From: Actinomadura sp. NAK00032
Lineage (GTDB): Bacteria; Actinomycetota; Actinomycetes; Streptosporangiales; Streptosporangiaceae
Direction of reading: 5' to 3'
DNA: 64,000 nucleotides
NCBI RefSeq assembly: GCF_013364275.1
Contig: NZ_CP054932.1
Location: forward strand, 3,100,001-3,164,000
The position numbers were made by a program, and so were the translations under genes. Positions 1 to 9,309 of this stretch are shown in pieces. The stretch's first letter is position 1. Each line of letters starts with the position of its first letter. The notes beneath the pieces were generated by a model. The model saw only the letters and a program-made list of their open reading frames with translations, did not search any database and had not been told where the DNA came from.

Positions 1-813
1 CTTCCGCGCCGCCGACCACGCCTGCTCGAGCCGGTCGACGATCCGGTCGGCGACCGCGGCGGCGGCCTGCTCCGGGTTCAGCCCGCGGGTCCGGGCGAGC
101 ACGGCGGGCAGCGCGTGCACGTCGCCGCGGGCCGCCTCCAGGTCGTAGGAGGCGAGGTCGTTGGACCAGGCCACGACGTCGGCGATCCCGTCGGCGAGGG
201 TCTTCCAGCGGGGCGTGCGCAGCAGCCGGGCCGGCAGCTCGACGCCGAGGACGGGCTCGACCAGGTCGTACAGGAACGGCCCGCACGCCCGGCGGCGCAG
301 CGGCGGGTACTCCGCCTCCGTCGGGACGTGCCGGATGCGGCGGTTGACCGCCTCCTCCGCGCAGCCGTCCCGGTGCGTCTCCAGTTGCAGCATGAACCGG
401 CGGCGCCATTCGCGGCTCATGTCCTTGGCCGTCGCCTGCCACAGCTCGACCAGCGCCGCCTCCAGGGGGCGCGCCCCCGGCCGGGCGTGGCCGCGCCGCA
501 TCGCGCGCAGCAGATCGTCGTACAGCGCGTGCACGGCGCTGCCGCTGTCGGCGAGCGGCGGATGGTCCATCGTGTCGTCCAGTGCGAGCGCCCAGGTCAG
601 CCAGCGGGCGAACAGGTCGACACCGGCGAGGTCGGCGGCCGGCAGCACGCGGGCGGCGAGCCGCTCGCAGCGGGCCCGGCCGAGCGGCGAGGTGTCCGGG
701 TCGCCGAGCACGAGGCCGCGGCCGCGGGCCCAGGCCTCCACCTGGGCGCACAGCCGCCACGACTCCGGGTGCATGGCCGACGGTGTCGCCAGTGCGGGCA
801 CCCGGTCCGTCAT
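1..813 (-). CDS. class I terpene cyclase, C-terminus cut by window edge
   Basis: Reading the minus strand from the ATG at 813 gives an open frame that runs off the left edge after 271 codons. It carries both metal-binding motifs of class I terpene synthases: the aspartate-rich DDTMD at residues 79-83 and the NSE motif NDLASYDLE at 218-226 (N218, S222, E226). Their spacing of about 140 residues is normal for the family. Such enzymes ionise a prenyl diphosphate with Mg2+ in the cytosol and cyclise it. A full-length enzyme is usually 320-370 residues, so roughly 50-100 residues are missing. Longer in-frame starts exist (GTG at 837, ATG at 861); none has a good ribosome site. The product cannot be predicted. 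Neighbouring biosynthetic genes, if any, lie to the left. Confidence 0.88.
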   Translation of the reverse strand, partial: MTDRVPALATPSAMHPESWRLCAQVEAWARGRGLVLGDPDTSPLGRARCERLAARVLPAADLAGVDLFARWLTWALALDDTMDHPPLADSGSAVHALYDDLLRAMRRGHARPGARPLEAALVELWQATAKDMSREWRRRFMLQLETHRDGCAEEAVNRRIRHVPTEAEYPPLRRRACGPFLYDLVEPVLGVELPARLLRTPRWKTLADGIADVVAWSNDLASYDLEAARGDVHALPAVLARTRGLNPEQAAAAVADRIVDRLEQAWSAARK

Positions 814-1009
814 CGAGAGCAGAAGAGAGATGTCCACGACGCTGACCACGCTAATGATCATTCCGTCGAGCGACCATGATCGCCGCGTCAATTTCATGGA
901 AACGGTTCCGCGCGGACGGTCATGGGGGCACCATTCGCCCGCCCCTGCCGCGCGTGCCGCTGACGTGCGATAGTTCGGTGATCGGCAACACGCTCATACA
1001 GGAGGAAAA

Positions 1010-1834
1010 GTGTCCAGAGGGACCGTGCGATGGGCACTGGCCGCGGGCCTGGCGGTCGTAGCGCTGACGGCGTCGGCGTGCGGCGGCGACGAGGGCGCGA
1101 CCGTGCAGGGCGTGAAGCTCATCGAGAAGGGCGCGCTGACCTCGTGCACCCACCTGCCGTACCCGCCGTTCCAGTCGGAGGACAAGAAGACCGGCAAGGT
1201 CGTCGGCTTCGACGTCGAGCTGATCGACCTCGTCGCCAAGAAGCTCGGCGTCACGCAGAAGGTCGTCGACACGCCCTTCGAGACGATGAAGACGGGCGCG
1301 GCGCTGAACGCCGGCAAGTGCGACATCCAGATGGGCGGCATGACCATCAAGCCCGACCGGGTGAAGTTCATGGACGTCTCCGCCCCCTACTTCGACGCGA
1401 CGCAGTCGCTGATGGCGAAGAAGGGCACCGGCGTCGCCTCGCTCGACGACGTCAAGAGCAAGAAGCTGAAGCTCGGCTCCCAGGCGAGCACCACCGGTGA
1501 GGACTTCGTCAAGGACAAGGGCTTCGACCCGCGCTCGTTCGACAACTCCAACGCCGAGCTGAACGGGCTGCGCACCGGCCAGGTCGACGTGATCGTCCAG
1601 GACGACCCGGTCGTCAAGGGCTGGCTGAAGGACCCGGCGAACTCCGGCTACGAGATCGTCGCGAACCTCAACACCGGCGAGCAGTACGGCTTCTGGATGC
1701 GCAAGGGGGAGAACCCCGAGCTGGTCAAGATCACCAACCAGGTGCTCGCGCAGGCCAAGGCCGACGGCACCTACAAGAAGATCTACGAGAAGTGGATCGG
1801 TCCGATGCCCGCGGCCGCCGGCGGCGGCTCGTGA
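1010..1834 (+). CDS. amino-acid ABC transporter substrate-binding lipoprotein
   Basis: A 274-residue periplasmic-binding-type protein of the SBP_bac_3 family, which captures polar amino acids and related solutes outside the membrane for import. The N-terminus has a short basic stretch, a hydrophobic segment and a lipobox (TASAC), so the mature protein should be lipid-anchored at the cysteine near residue 24. The body shows family features such as [13 protein letters not shown], and the DVIVQDD hinge region. The GTG start at 1010 follows an excellent ribosome site, AGGAGGAAAA. The stop overlaps the permease start, so this is the first gene of a three-gene importer operon. The true substrate (glutamine, glutamate or another amino acid) is not shown by sequence. 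Confidence 0.93.
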   Translation: MSRGTVRWALAAGLAVVALTASACGGDEGATVQGVKLIEKGALTSCTHLPYPPFQSEDKKTGKVVGFDVELIDLVAKKLGVTQKVVDTPFETMKTGAALNAGKCDIQMGGMTIKPDRVKFMDVSAPYFDATQSLMAKKGTGVASLDDVKSKKLKLGSQASTTGEDFVKDKGFDPRSFDNSNAELNGLRTGQVDVIVQDDPVVKGWLKDPANSGYEIVANLNTGEQYGFWMRKGENPELVKITNQVLAQAKADGTYKKIYEKWIGPMPAAAGGGS

Positions 1835-2657
1835 CCGCGGAACCGGTCAAGGCGGCGGTGCCCGGCGGGCTGTCCCGCCGGCGCCGCCGGCAGCTGTCGC
1901 TCGGCGGGCAGTACGGGCTCTTCGCCGTCGTCGTGATCTTGGTCGTCCTGCTGGCCGACTGGGGCACGCTGCGGCTGAACTTCGCCAACTGGGAGGTCGC
2001 GAAGAGCCTGTTCCCCGACATCATCACGGTCGGGCTGCGCAACACCGCCGTCTACACCGCGGTCGGGTTCGGCATCGGGCTCGGCGGCGGGCTGATCGTG
2101 GCGCTGATGCGGCTGTCGTCGGTCGCGCCCTACCGCTGGTTCGCCACCTCCTACATCGAGATCTTCCGCGGCCTGCCGCTGCTGCTGATCTTCATCTTCG
2201 TGGGCGTGGGCGTGCCGCTGGCCTTCCCCGGCACGAACATCCCGGGCGGCGCCGCCGGGCAGGCGGGGCTCGCGCTCGGGCTCGCCGCCACCGCGTACAT
2301 GGCGGAGACGATCCGGGCCGGGATCGAGGCCGTCCCCAAGGGGCAGATGGAGGCGGCGCGCTCGCTCGGCATGTCGCACGCCCGCGCGATGCGGTCGGTC
2401 ATCATCCCGCAGGCGTTCCGGATCATCATCCCGCCGCTGACGAACGAGCTGGTGCTGCTCTGCAAGGACTCCTCGCTGGTGCTGTTCCTCGGCATCACGC
2501 TGGAGCAGCGGGAGCTCACCAAGTTCGGCCGCGACCTCGCGGGCGAGCAGGGCAACACGACCCCGATCATCGTGGCCGGGATCTGCTATCTGATCATCAC
2601 GATCCCGCTGAGCCTGCTGGCGCGGCGGCTGGAGGCGCGGCAGCGCAGGGGGCAGCG

Positions 2658-2661
<4 letters not shown>
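1831..2661 (+). CDS. amino-acid ABC transporter permease
   Basis: A 276-residue inner-membrane permease of the His/Glu/Gln/Arg/opine family (HEQRO). About five hydrophobic segments follow a basic N-terminus. The cytoplasmic EAA loop, which docks on the ATPase, is visible as [14 protein letters not shown] around residues 172-185. The start is taken as the GTG at 1831 because it forms a GTGA overlap with the preceding stop; the ATG at 1792 would overlap the binding-protein gene by 43 bases. The stop overlaps the ATPase start by four bases. Only one permease gene is present, so the channel is presumably a homodimer. Confidence 0.92.
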
Positions 2662-3446
<785 letters not shown>

Positions 3447-3480
3447 TCGGATATGTTCCGGTCAGCGGGAATGGTCCGGC

Positions 3481-3496
3481 GTAACGTCGCGGTAAC
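3481..3496 (+). promoter_or_regulatory. candidate GlnR/MtrA-type direct repeat upstream of glnA2
   Basis: Two perfect GTAAC half-sites lie 6 bases apart (GTAAC-n6-GTAAC), an 11-base repeat. Response regulators of the OmpR family in actinomycetes, including GlnR, MtrA and PhoP, read direct repeats with this period. A possible -10 element (CATACT) starts about 10 bases downstream, and glnA2 begins at 3597. The site is short and only inferred. Confidence 0.4.
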
Positions 3497-3596
3497 AGCC
3501 ACCGGGCATACTGCGAAGTAGCCGGACCGGCTCTCGCGGCCGGCATGCGTTGCCCGGCCCCATGTCGGCGGCGGGGCAGTACCGAGGGAGAAGGCT

Positions 3597-4958
3597 TTGG
3601 ACCGTCAGCAGGAGTTCGTGCTCCGCACGCTGGAGGAGCGCGACATCCGCTTCATCCGGCTGTGGTTCACCGACGTGCTCGGGTTCCTGAAGTCGGTGGC
3701 CGTCGCGCCCGCCGAGCTGGAGGGCGCGTTCGGCGAGGGCATCGGCTTCGACGGGTCGGCGATCGAAGGCTTCGCGCGGGTGTACGAGGCCGACATGATC
3801 GCCAAGCCGGACCCGTCCACCTTCCAGGTGCTGCCCTGGCGCTCGGAGTCGCCGGGCGTCGGGCGGATGTTCTGCGACATCCTGATGCCGGACGGGGCGC
3901 CGAGCTTCGCCGACCCCCGCTACGTGCTGAAGCGGGCGCTGTCGCGGGCCGCCGACCTCGGGTTCACCTTCTACACGCACCCCGAGATCGAGTTCTTCCT
4001 GCTCAACGACAAGCCGGAGGACGGCAGCGAGCCCGAGCCCGCCGACTCCGGCGGCTACTTCGACCACACCCCGCACAGCGCCGCGCACGACTTCCGGCGC
4101 AACGCGATCATGATGCTGGAGGCCATGGGCATCTCGGTGGAGTACAGCCACCACGAGGGCGCCCCCGGCCAGCAGGAGATCGACCTGCGGTACGCCGACG
4201 CGCTCACCACCGCCGACAACATCATGACGTTCCGGCTGGTGATGAAGGAGGTCGCGCTGGAGCAGGGCGTCAACGCGTCCTTCATGCCGAAGCCGTTCAC
4301 CGAGCACCCCGGCTCCGGCATGCACACCCACATGTCGCTGTTCGAGGGCGACCGCAACGCCTTCTACGAGCCGGGCGCGGAGTTCAAGCTGTCCAAGGTC
4401 GGGCGGGCGTTCATCGCCGGGCTGCTGCGGCACTCCGCGGAGATCACCGCGGTCTGCAACCAGTGGGTCAACTCCTACAAGCGGCTGTGGGGCAACGTCG
4501 GCTCGGCCGCCGGCGCCGGGGGAGAGGCCCCGTCCTACATCTGCTGGGGCCACAACAACCGGTCGGCGCTGGTCCGCGTCCCGATGTACAAACCGCACAA
4601 GGGCCACTCCACCCGGATCGAGTTCCGGTCGCTGGACACGGCCGCGAACCCCTACCTGGCGTTCGCGGCGATCCTCGGCGCCGGGCTGAAGGGCATCGAG
4701 GAGGGCTACGAGCTGCCGCCGGGCGCCGAGGACGACGTCTGGGCGCTGACCGTCGCCGAGCGGCGCGCCCTCGGCATCGAGCCGCTGCCGCAGAACCTGG
4801 ACGAGGCGATCCACGCGATGGAGCGCAGCGAGCTGGTCGCCGACGTCCTCGGCGAGCACGTGTTCGACTTCTTCCTGCGCAACAAGAGGCAGGAGTGGGA
4901 GGACTACCGGCGCCAGGTGACCGAGTTCGAGCGCAAGCGCCTGCTGGCCGTGCTCTAG
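3597..4958 (+). CDS. glnA2: glutamine synthetase-like protein GlnA2
   Basis: A 453-residue type I glutamine synthetase family protein. The beta-grasp N-terminal part and the catalytic barrel are complete, with GFDGSAIEGF, the metal-binding PEIEFF, the GSGMHTHMS ATP/glutamate region and NRSALVRVP. It is closer to actinobacterial GlnA2 than to the housekeeping enzyme at 20043-21467, and it sits directly before glnE as in other Actinobacteria. In Streptomyces, GlnA2-type proteins have been linked to gamma-glutamylation of polyamines, so it may not make glutamine in bulk. A YELPP motif is present, but the rest of the adenylylation loop differs from GlnA. The TTG start follows GAGGGAGAAGGC. Confidence 0.93.
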   Translation: MDRQQEFVLRTLEERDIRFIRLWFTDVLGFLKSVAVAPAELEGAFGEGIGFDGSAIEGFARVYEADMIAKPDPSTFQVLPWRSESPGVGRMFCDILMPDGAPSFADPRYVLKRALSRAADLGFTFYTHPEIEFFLLNDKPEDGSEPEPADSGGYFDHTPHSAAHDFRRNAIMMLEAMGISVEYSHHEGAPGQQEIDLRYADALTTADNIMTFRLVMKEVALEQGVNASFMPKPFTEHPGSGMHTHMSLFEGDRNAFYEPGAEFKLSKVGRAFIAGLLRHSAEITAVCNQWVNSYKRLWGNVGSAAGAGGEAPSYICWGHNNRSALVRVPMYKPHKGHSTRIEFRSLDTAANPYLAFAAILGAGLKGIEEGYELPPGAEDDVWALTVAERRALGIEPLPQNLDEAIHAMERSELVADVLGEHVFDFFLRNKRQEWEDYRRQVTEFERKRLLAVL

Positions 4959-4986
4959 CGGGGGCGGCCGGATTACGGTTGACGCT

Positions 4987-7900
4987 GTGACCGAGTCGCG
5001 CACTCCCGAACGCCGCTCCTCCCTCGCCGGACGCCTCGCGCGGCTCGGCTTCACCGACGCGGCGCGGGCCGAGTGGCTGCTGCGGGACGCCGAGCGCGGC
5101 ACCGGCGCGCCGCCCGGCGCCGACCTGCTCGACGCGCTCGGCGGCACCGCCGACCCCGACCTCGCCCTGGACGGGCTGCTGCGCCTGTTCGCCGCGGCCG
5201 ACGAGCACGGCGAGGGCGCCGGGCTGCGCGCGGCCCTCGCCGCCGAGCCGGGGACGCGGGAGCGGCTGACCGCCGTGCTCGGCGTGAGCGCCGCCCTCGG
5301 CGACCACCTGGCGCGGCACCCCGGCCACTGGCGGGTGCTGCGCGACGGCTGGGCGCCGCCGCCCGGCGGCCCCCGGGACGAGCTGCTGGCCGCGGTCGGC
5401 GCCGACCCCGCCGACGCGGAGCCCGTGGCCGGGGCCGACGACGCGCTCGTCGCGCTGCGCGTCGCCTACCGCCGGCGGGTGCTCGCGCTCGCCGGCCGCG
5501 ACCTCATCGGCGCGGCCGACGTCGCCGCGGTCGCCGCCGAGCTGGCCGACCTCGCGTCCGCCGCGCTGGAGGCGGGCCTCGCGATCGCGCGCGCCGCCGT
5601 CCCCGAGCACGCGACGTGCCGGCTCGCCGTGATCGGCATGGGCAAGTGCGGCGCCCGCGAGCTGAACTACGTCAGCGACGTCGACGTGGTCTTCGTGGCG
5701 GAGGCGCGGGGCGCCGGCGAGACCGGCGACGGGCACGACGAGGACGCCGCGCTGCGCACCGCGACCCGGCTCGCGTCCGCGATGATGCGGGCCTGCTCGG
5801 CCAGCACCGAGGAGGGCGCGCTCTGGGAGGTGGACGCGGCGCTGCGCCCCGAGGGCAAGGCCGGCCCGCTGGTGCGGACCCTCGCCAGCCACCGCGCCTA
5901 CTACGAGCGGTGGGCCAAGACCTGGGAGTTCCAGGCGCTGCTGAAGGCCCGGCCCGTCGCGGGCGACGCCGAGCTCGGCGCCCGCTACCTCGACATGGCC
6001 ACCCCCGTGGTATGGCGGGCGGCCGAGGGCGAGAGCTTCGTCGAGGACGTCCAGGACATGCGGCGCCGCGTCGAGACCGACCTGAACCGGCGCACCGCCG
6101 ACTCCGAGCGGCAGCTCAAGCTCGGGCCCGGCGGCCTGCGCGACGTCGAGTTCTCGGTGCAGCTGCTGCAGCTCGTGCACGGCCGCGCCGACGACACGCT
6201 GCGCGCCCGCGCGACCCTCGACGCGCTGGCCGCGCTGTCGCAGGGGGGCTACGTCGGGCGCGACGACGCGGCGGCGCTGGCCTCGGCGTACCGGTTCCTG
6301 CGGCGGGTGGAGCACCTCGTCCAGCTGCACCGGCTGCGCCGCACCCATCTCGTCCCGGACGACGCCGACGGCCTGCGCCGCCTCGGCCGCGCCCTCGGCC
6401 TGCGCACCGACCCCGTCGGGGAGTTCACCGCGCTGTGGCGGCGGCACGCCCGGGAGGTCCGCCGCATCCACGAGAAGCTGTTCTACCGACCGCTGCTGCG
6501 GGCGGTGGCGCGGCTGCCGGGGGAGGAGGCGCGGCTCACCCCCGAGGCCGCCCGGACCCGGCTGGAGGCGCTCGGCTACGCCGACCCGGCGGGCGCGCTG
6601 CGGCACATCGAGGCGCTGACGGCGGGCGTGTCGCGGCGCGCCGCGATCCAGCGGACGCTGCTGCCGGTGATGCTCGGCTGGTTCGCCGACGCGCCCGACC
6701 CGGACGCGGGCCTGCTCGGGTTCCGGCAGGTCAGCGACGCGCTCGGCACGACGCCCTGGTACCTGCGGCTGCTGCGCGACGAGGTGACCGTCGCCGAGCG
6801 GATGGCGTGGGTGCTCGGCTCCAGCCGGTACGCCACCGACCTGCTGCTGCGCGCGCCCGAGGCGGTCGCGCTGCTCGGCGGCGGCGAGGACGACCTCGCC
6901 CCGCGCCCCTGCGCGGCGCTGTCCGCCGAGGCCCTGGCGGCGGTCCGGCGCTACGAAAGGCCTGCCGGGGGGTCTGGGGGGCCGTCCCCCCAGAGCGGCG
7001 GTGCCGAGGGCGGGCGGCCGGCCGAGGAGGCGGTCGGCGTGGTGCGCGGGCTGCGGCGCCGGGAGCTGTTCCGGGTCGCGGTCGCCGACCTGCTCGGCCT
7101 GGCCGATGTCCGGACGGTCGGGGACGCCCTCACCGGCATCGCCACCGTCACGGTCGACGCCGCGCTGCGCACCGCCGTGCACAAGATCGAGCTGGAGACG
7201 CGGGAGCCACTGCCGACCCGCCTCGCCGTCGTCGCGATGGGCCGGTTCGGCGGGCACGAGCTCGGCTACGGCAGCGACGCCGACGTGATGTTCGTGCACG
7301 ACCCGCTGCCCGGCGCCGACGAGGCCGCCGCCGGGCGCGCCGCGCACGCCGCCGCCGAGGAGCTGCGCCGGCTGCTCGCGCTGCCCGCCCCCGACCCGCC
7401 GCTGGTGATCGACCCGAACCTGCGCCCGGAGGGGCGGCAGGGGCCGCTCGTCCGGACCCTCGCGTCCTACGCCGCCTACTACGCCCGCTGGTCGGAGCCG
7501 TGGGAGGCGCAGGCGCTGCTGCGCGCCGACCCGCTGATCGGCGATCCGGGGCTGCGCGAGCGGTTCCGCGCGCTGATCGACCCGGTCCGCTGGCCGGAGG
7601 GCGGCATCGGCGAGGACGCCGTCCGGCAGATCCGGCGGCTGAAGGCGCGGATGGAGTCCGAGCGGCTGCCGCGCGGCGTCGAGCGCCGGCTGCACACCAA
7701 GCTCGGGCCGGGCGGCCTCGCCGACGTGGAATGGGTCGCGCAGCTCCTGCAGCTCCAGCACGCCCACGACGTCCCGGGGCTGCGCACCACCCGGACGCTG
7801 GACGCGCTGGACGCCGCCGTCGGGGCCCGGCTCCTGGACGCGGCCGACGCCGAGGTCCTCGCGGAGTCGTGGTGCCTGGCGACCCGCATCCGGGGAGCCG

Positions 7901-8076
7901 TCATGCTGGTGCGGGGCCGCGCGTCCGACCTGCTGCCCACCGACCACCACCGGGAGCGCAGCGCCGTCACCCGCGTCCTCGGCTATCCCGGCACGGGGGA
8001 CCTGCTGGAGGACTACCGGCGCTGCACCCGCCGCGCGCGCGCCGTCGTCGACCGCGTGTTCTACGGCGCCGACTGA
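4987..8076 (+). CDS. glnE: bifunctional glutamine synthetase adenylyltransferase/adenylyl-removing enzyme
   Basis: A 1029-residue GlnE with two nucleotidyltransferase halves. The first motif is GARELNYVSDVDVVFV near residue 222 and the second is GGHELGYGSDADVMFV near 755; each half is followed by a GlnD-PII-uridylyltransferase-like helical domain (KLGPGGLRDVEF, KLGPGGLADVEW). It attaches or removes AMP on a tyrosine of GlnA to match activity to nitrogen supply. The GTG start lies about 8 bases after a TACGGT element, so the message may be leaderless. The interdomain linker around residues 656-680 contains a glycine/proline-rich stretch encoded by a G6/C6 hairpin repeat (6974-6993), in frame. 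Confidence 0.96.
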   Translation: MTESRTPERRSSLAGRLARLGFTDAARAEWLLRDAERGTGAPPGADLLDALGGTADPDLALDGLLRLFAAADEHGEGAGLRAALAAEPGTRERLTAVLGVSAALGDHLARHPGHWRVLRDGWAPPPGGPRDELLAAVGADPADAEPVAGADDALVALRVAYRRRVLALAGRDLIGAADVAAVAAELADLASAALEAGLAIARAAVPEHATCRLAVIGMGKCGARELNYVSDVDVVFVAEARGAGETGDGHDEDAALRTATRLASAMMRACSASTEEGALWEVDAALRPEGKAGPLVRTLASHRAYYERWAKTWEFQALLKARPVAGDAELGARYLDMATPVVWRAAEGESFVEDVQDMRRRVETDLNRRTADSERQLKLGPGGLRDVEFSVQLLQLVHGRADDTLRARATLDALAALSQGGYVGRDDAAALASAYRFLRRVEHLVQLHRLRRTHLVPDDADGLRRLGRALGLRTDPVGEFTALWRRHAREVRRIHEKLFYRPLLRAVARLPGEEARLTPEAARTRLEALGYADPAGALRHIEALTAGVSRRAAIQRTLLPVMLGWFADAPDPDAGLLGFRQVSDALGTTPWYLRLLRDEVTVAERMAWVLGSSRYATDLLLRAPEAVALLGGGEDDLAPRPCAALSAEALAAVRRYERPAGGSGGPSPQSGGAEGGRPAEEAVGVVRGLRRRELFRVAVADLLGLADVRTVGDALTGIATVTVDAALRTAVHKIELETREPLPTRLAVVAMGRFGGHELGYGSDADVMFVHDPLPGADEAAAGRAAHAAAEELRRLLALPAPDPPLVIDPNLRPEGRQGPLVRTLASYAAYYARWSEPWEAQALLRADPLIGDPGLRERFRALIDPVRWPEGGIGEDAVRQIRRLKARMESERLPRGVERRLHTKLGPGGLADVEWVAQLLQLQHAHDVPGLRTTRTLDALDAAVGARLLDAADAEVLAESWCLATRIRGAVMLVRGRASDLLPTDHHRERSAVTRVLGYPGTGDLLEDYRRCTRRARAVVDRVFYGAD
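6974..6993. repeat. G6/C6 hairpin repeat inserted in glnE
   Basis: An 8-base perfect inverted repeat (CTGGGGGG / CCCCCCAG) with a 4-base loop. It lies in the glnE linker and is translated as part of a Gly/Ser/Pro-rich stretch. The same kind of hairpin occurs at 27122-27140, 51424-51443 and 60387-60405. Confidence 0.6.
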
Positions 8077-8138
8077 AGTTCCACGGCGCCGGCTGGAACC
8101 ACGGGTCCGGCTGAAACCACGCGTCCGGCTGAAAGTGG
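8065..8138 (+). repeat. imperfect 18-base tandem repeat across the glnE stop
   Basis: Four degenerate units of 18-20 bases follow each other, each with a core close to CCGGCTGAAACCAC. The first unit contains the glnE stop codon (TGA at 8074-8076). The units start near 8065, 8085, 8103 and 8121. No open frame or known element explains them. Confidence 0.55.
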
Positions 8139-8143
8139 TCCGG

Positions 8144-8177
8144 TACTACCGGAGTAGGCCCTACTACTCCAGTAGTA
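8144..8177. terminator. bidirectional terminator-type hairpin between glnE and the PAP2 gene
   Basis: Arms TACTACCGGAGTA (8144-8156) and TACTCCAGTAGTA (8165-8177) pair over 13 positions with a single C/T difference, leaving an 8-base loop. The hairpin separates two convergent genes. There is no long T tract on either side. Confidence 0.55.
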
Positions 8178-8183
8178 GAGCCG

Positions 8184-9065
8184 TCAGGGCCGGCTCGCCC
8201 GGCAGGGGGCGGCTCTGCCCGCCCCGGACCGGCTCGCGGTGCCCCGGCCGGTGCGCTGCGCGAGCCGGTGCGTGATCCGGGCCCGCGCGATGAGGATCGG
8301 CACGGGGCAGCGCGCGTAGAGCAGCCACGACACCCACAGCGCGCCGCCGATCAGCGCCATCCCCGCCACCGCGTCCAGCACGTAGTGGTTGGCGGTGGAC
8401 AGGATCACGAACACCGTCGTCGCGGGGTACAGCGCGCCGAGGATCTTCGCCCACGGCCGCGACGCCAGCCTGACCAGGATGAACCCGCACCACAGCGCCC
8501 AGCCGGCGTGCATCGACGGCATCGCCGCGTACTGGTTGGTCAGGCTTCCGGAGGCGTCGCTGGCGTACAGGCCGAGCGAGTGCAGCGCGGTCACCGGGTC
8601 GACGAAGCCCTCGCTGTGCAGGAACCTCGGCGGGGCGAGCGGGTACAGCCAGAAGCCGATCAGCGCCACCCCGGTGGCGACCATGATGGACGTGCGGAGC
8701 CACCGGTAGTGCTGCGGCCGGTAGCGGTAGAGCCAGACGACGACGCCGAGCGTCACGATGAAGTGCATCGTGGCGTAGAAGATGTTGGCGGTCCGCGCGA
8801 GCCACGGCACGGCCAGCAGTGTGTGGTTCAGGTGCAGCTCAACGTCCATCCCCAGGTAGCGTTCCAGGCGCAGGATGTCCTCAGCGTGGGCGAACGCCGG
8901 GCCCGTGCCGTCCTGAACCAGGACGATGCGCGTCAGCGTATAGCCGGTGTAGAAGAGGACGACCAGCAGAAGCTCACGCCAGACCGGAGGCGCGGTGAGC
9001 ACCCGGTGCCGCATCCTTGCGGCGGCCTGGCCTCTGCGGGCTGCTGGGGGGGCGGGTTGAGCCAT
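8184..9065 (-). CDS. PAP2-family membrane phosphatase or phosphotransferase
   Basis: A 293-residue polytopic membrane protein of the PAP2/inositolphosphotransferase-like family. The three-part active-site signature is spread over PLAPPRF, PSMHAGWA (residues near 185-192) and the STANHYVLDAVAG block, which supplies the second catalytic histidine and its aspartate. Such enzymes act on lipid or sugar phosphates at the membrane surface. Six hydrophobic segments are visible, and the C-terminal 50 residues are basic and probably cytosolic. The ATG at 9065 is separated by about 240 bases from the divergent hydrolase gene. The substrate is unknown. Confidence 0.85.
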   Translation of the reverse strand: MAQPAPPAARRGQAAARMRHRVLTAPPVWRELLLVVLFYTGYTLTRIVLVQDGTGPAFAHAEDILRLERYLGMDVELHLNHTLLAVPWLARTANIFYATMHFIVTLGVVVWLYRYRPQHYRWLRTSIMVATGVALIGFWLYPLAPPRFLHSEGFVDPVTALHSLGLYASDASGSLTNQYAAMPSMHAGWALWCGFILVRLASRPWAKILGALYPATTVFVILSTANHYVLDAVAGMALIGGALWVSWLLYARCPVPILIARARITHRLAQRTGRGTASRSGAGRAAPCRASRP

Positions 9066-9309
9066 GCTACCTATCTTTGCCTCAGGGCCCCCTGAATGAG
9101 ATCACCGCAATGAATGGTCTTCATCTCAGCCTTGAGTAGTACGACCCTGATGCGGTATCCGGACTTTCGGGGGAGGGCCCTCGGGGACGCCGGGCGGTTG
9201 CCCCGCGTGCTCCCCCCATGCGCGTGGAGCCTATGGAGTTGATCAGGAGTCAGCATAGGAGGCCCTGGGTAGGTCACGACCGCCCCCCGCGACACGAAGT
9301 GGGGGATGA

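Noticed and set aside
4468..7950. Long open frame of about 1160 codons on the minus strand opposite glnA2 and glnE
   Set aside because: It is the mirror of the high third-position GC of two certain genes. The translation is low-complexity Arg/Gly/Pro/Ala and shows no domain.
8065..8138. Tandem repeat considered as a small CRISPR array
   Set aside because: The units are contiguous with no spacers, only 18 bases long and imperfect, and no cas genes are near.
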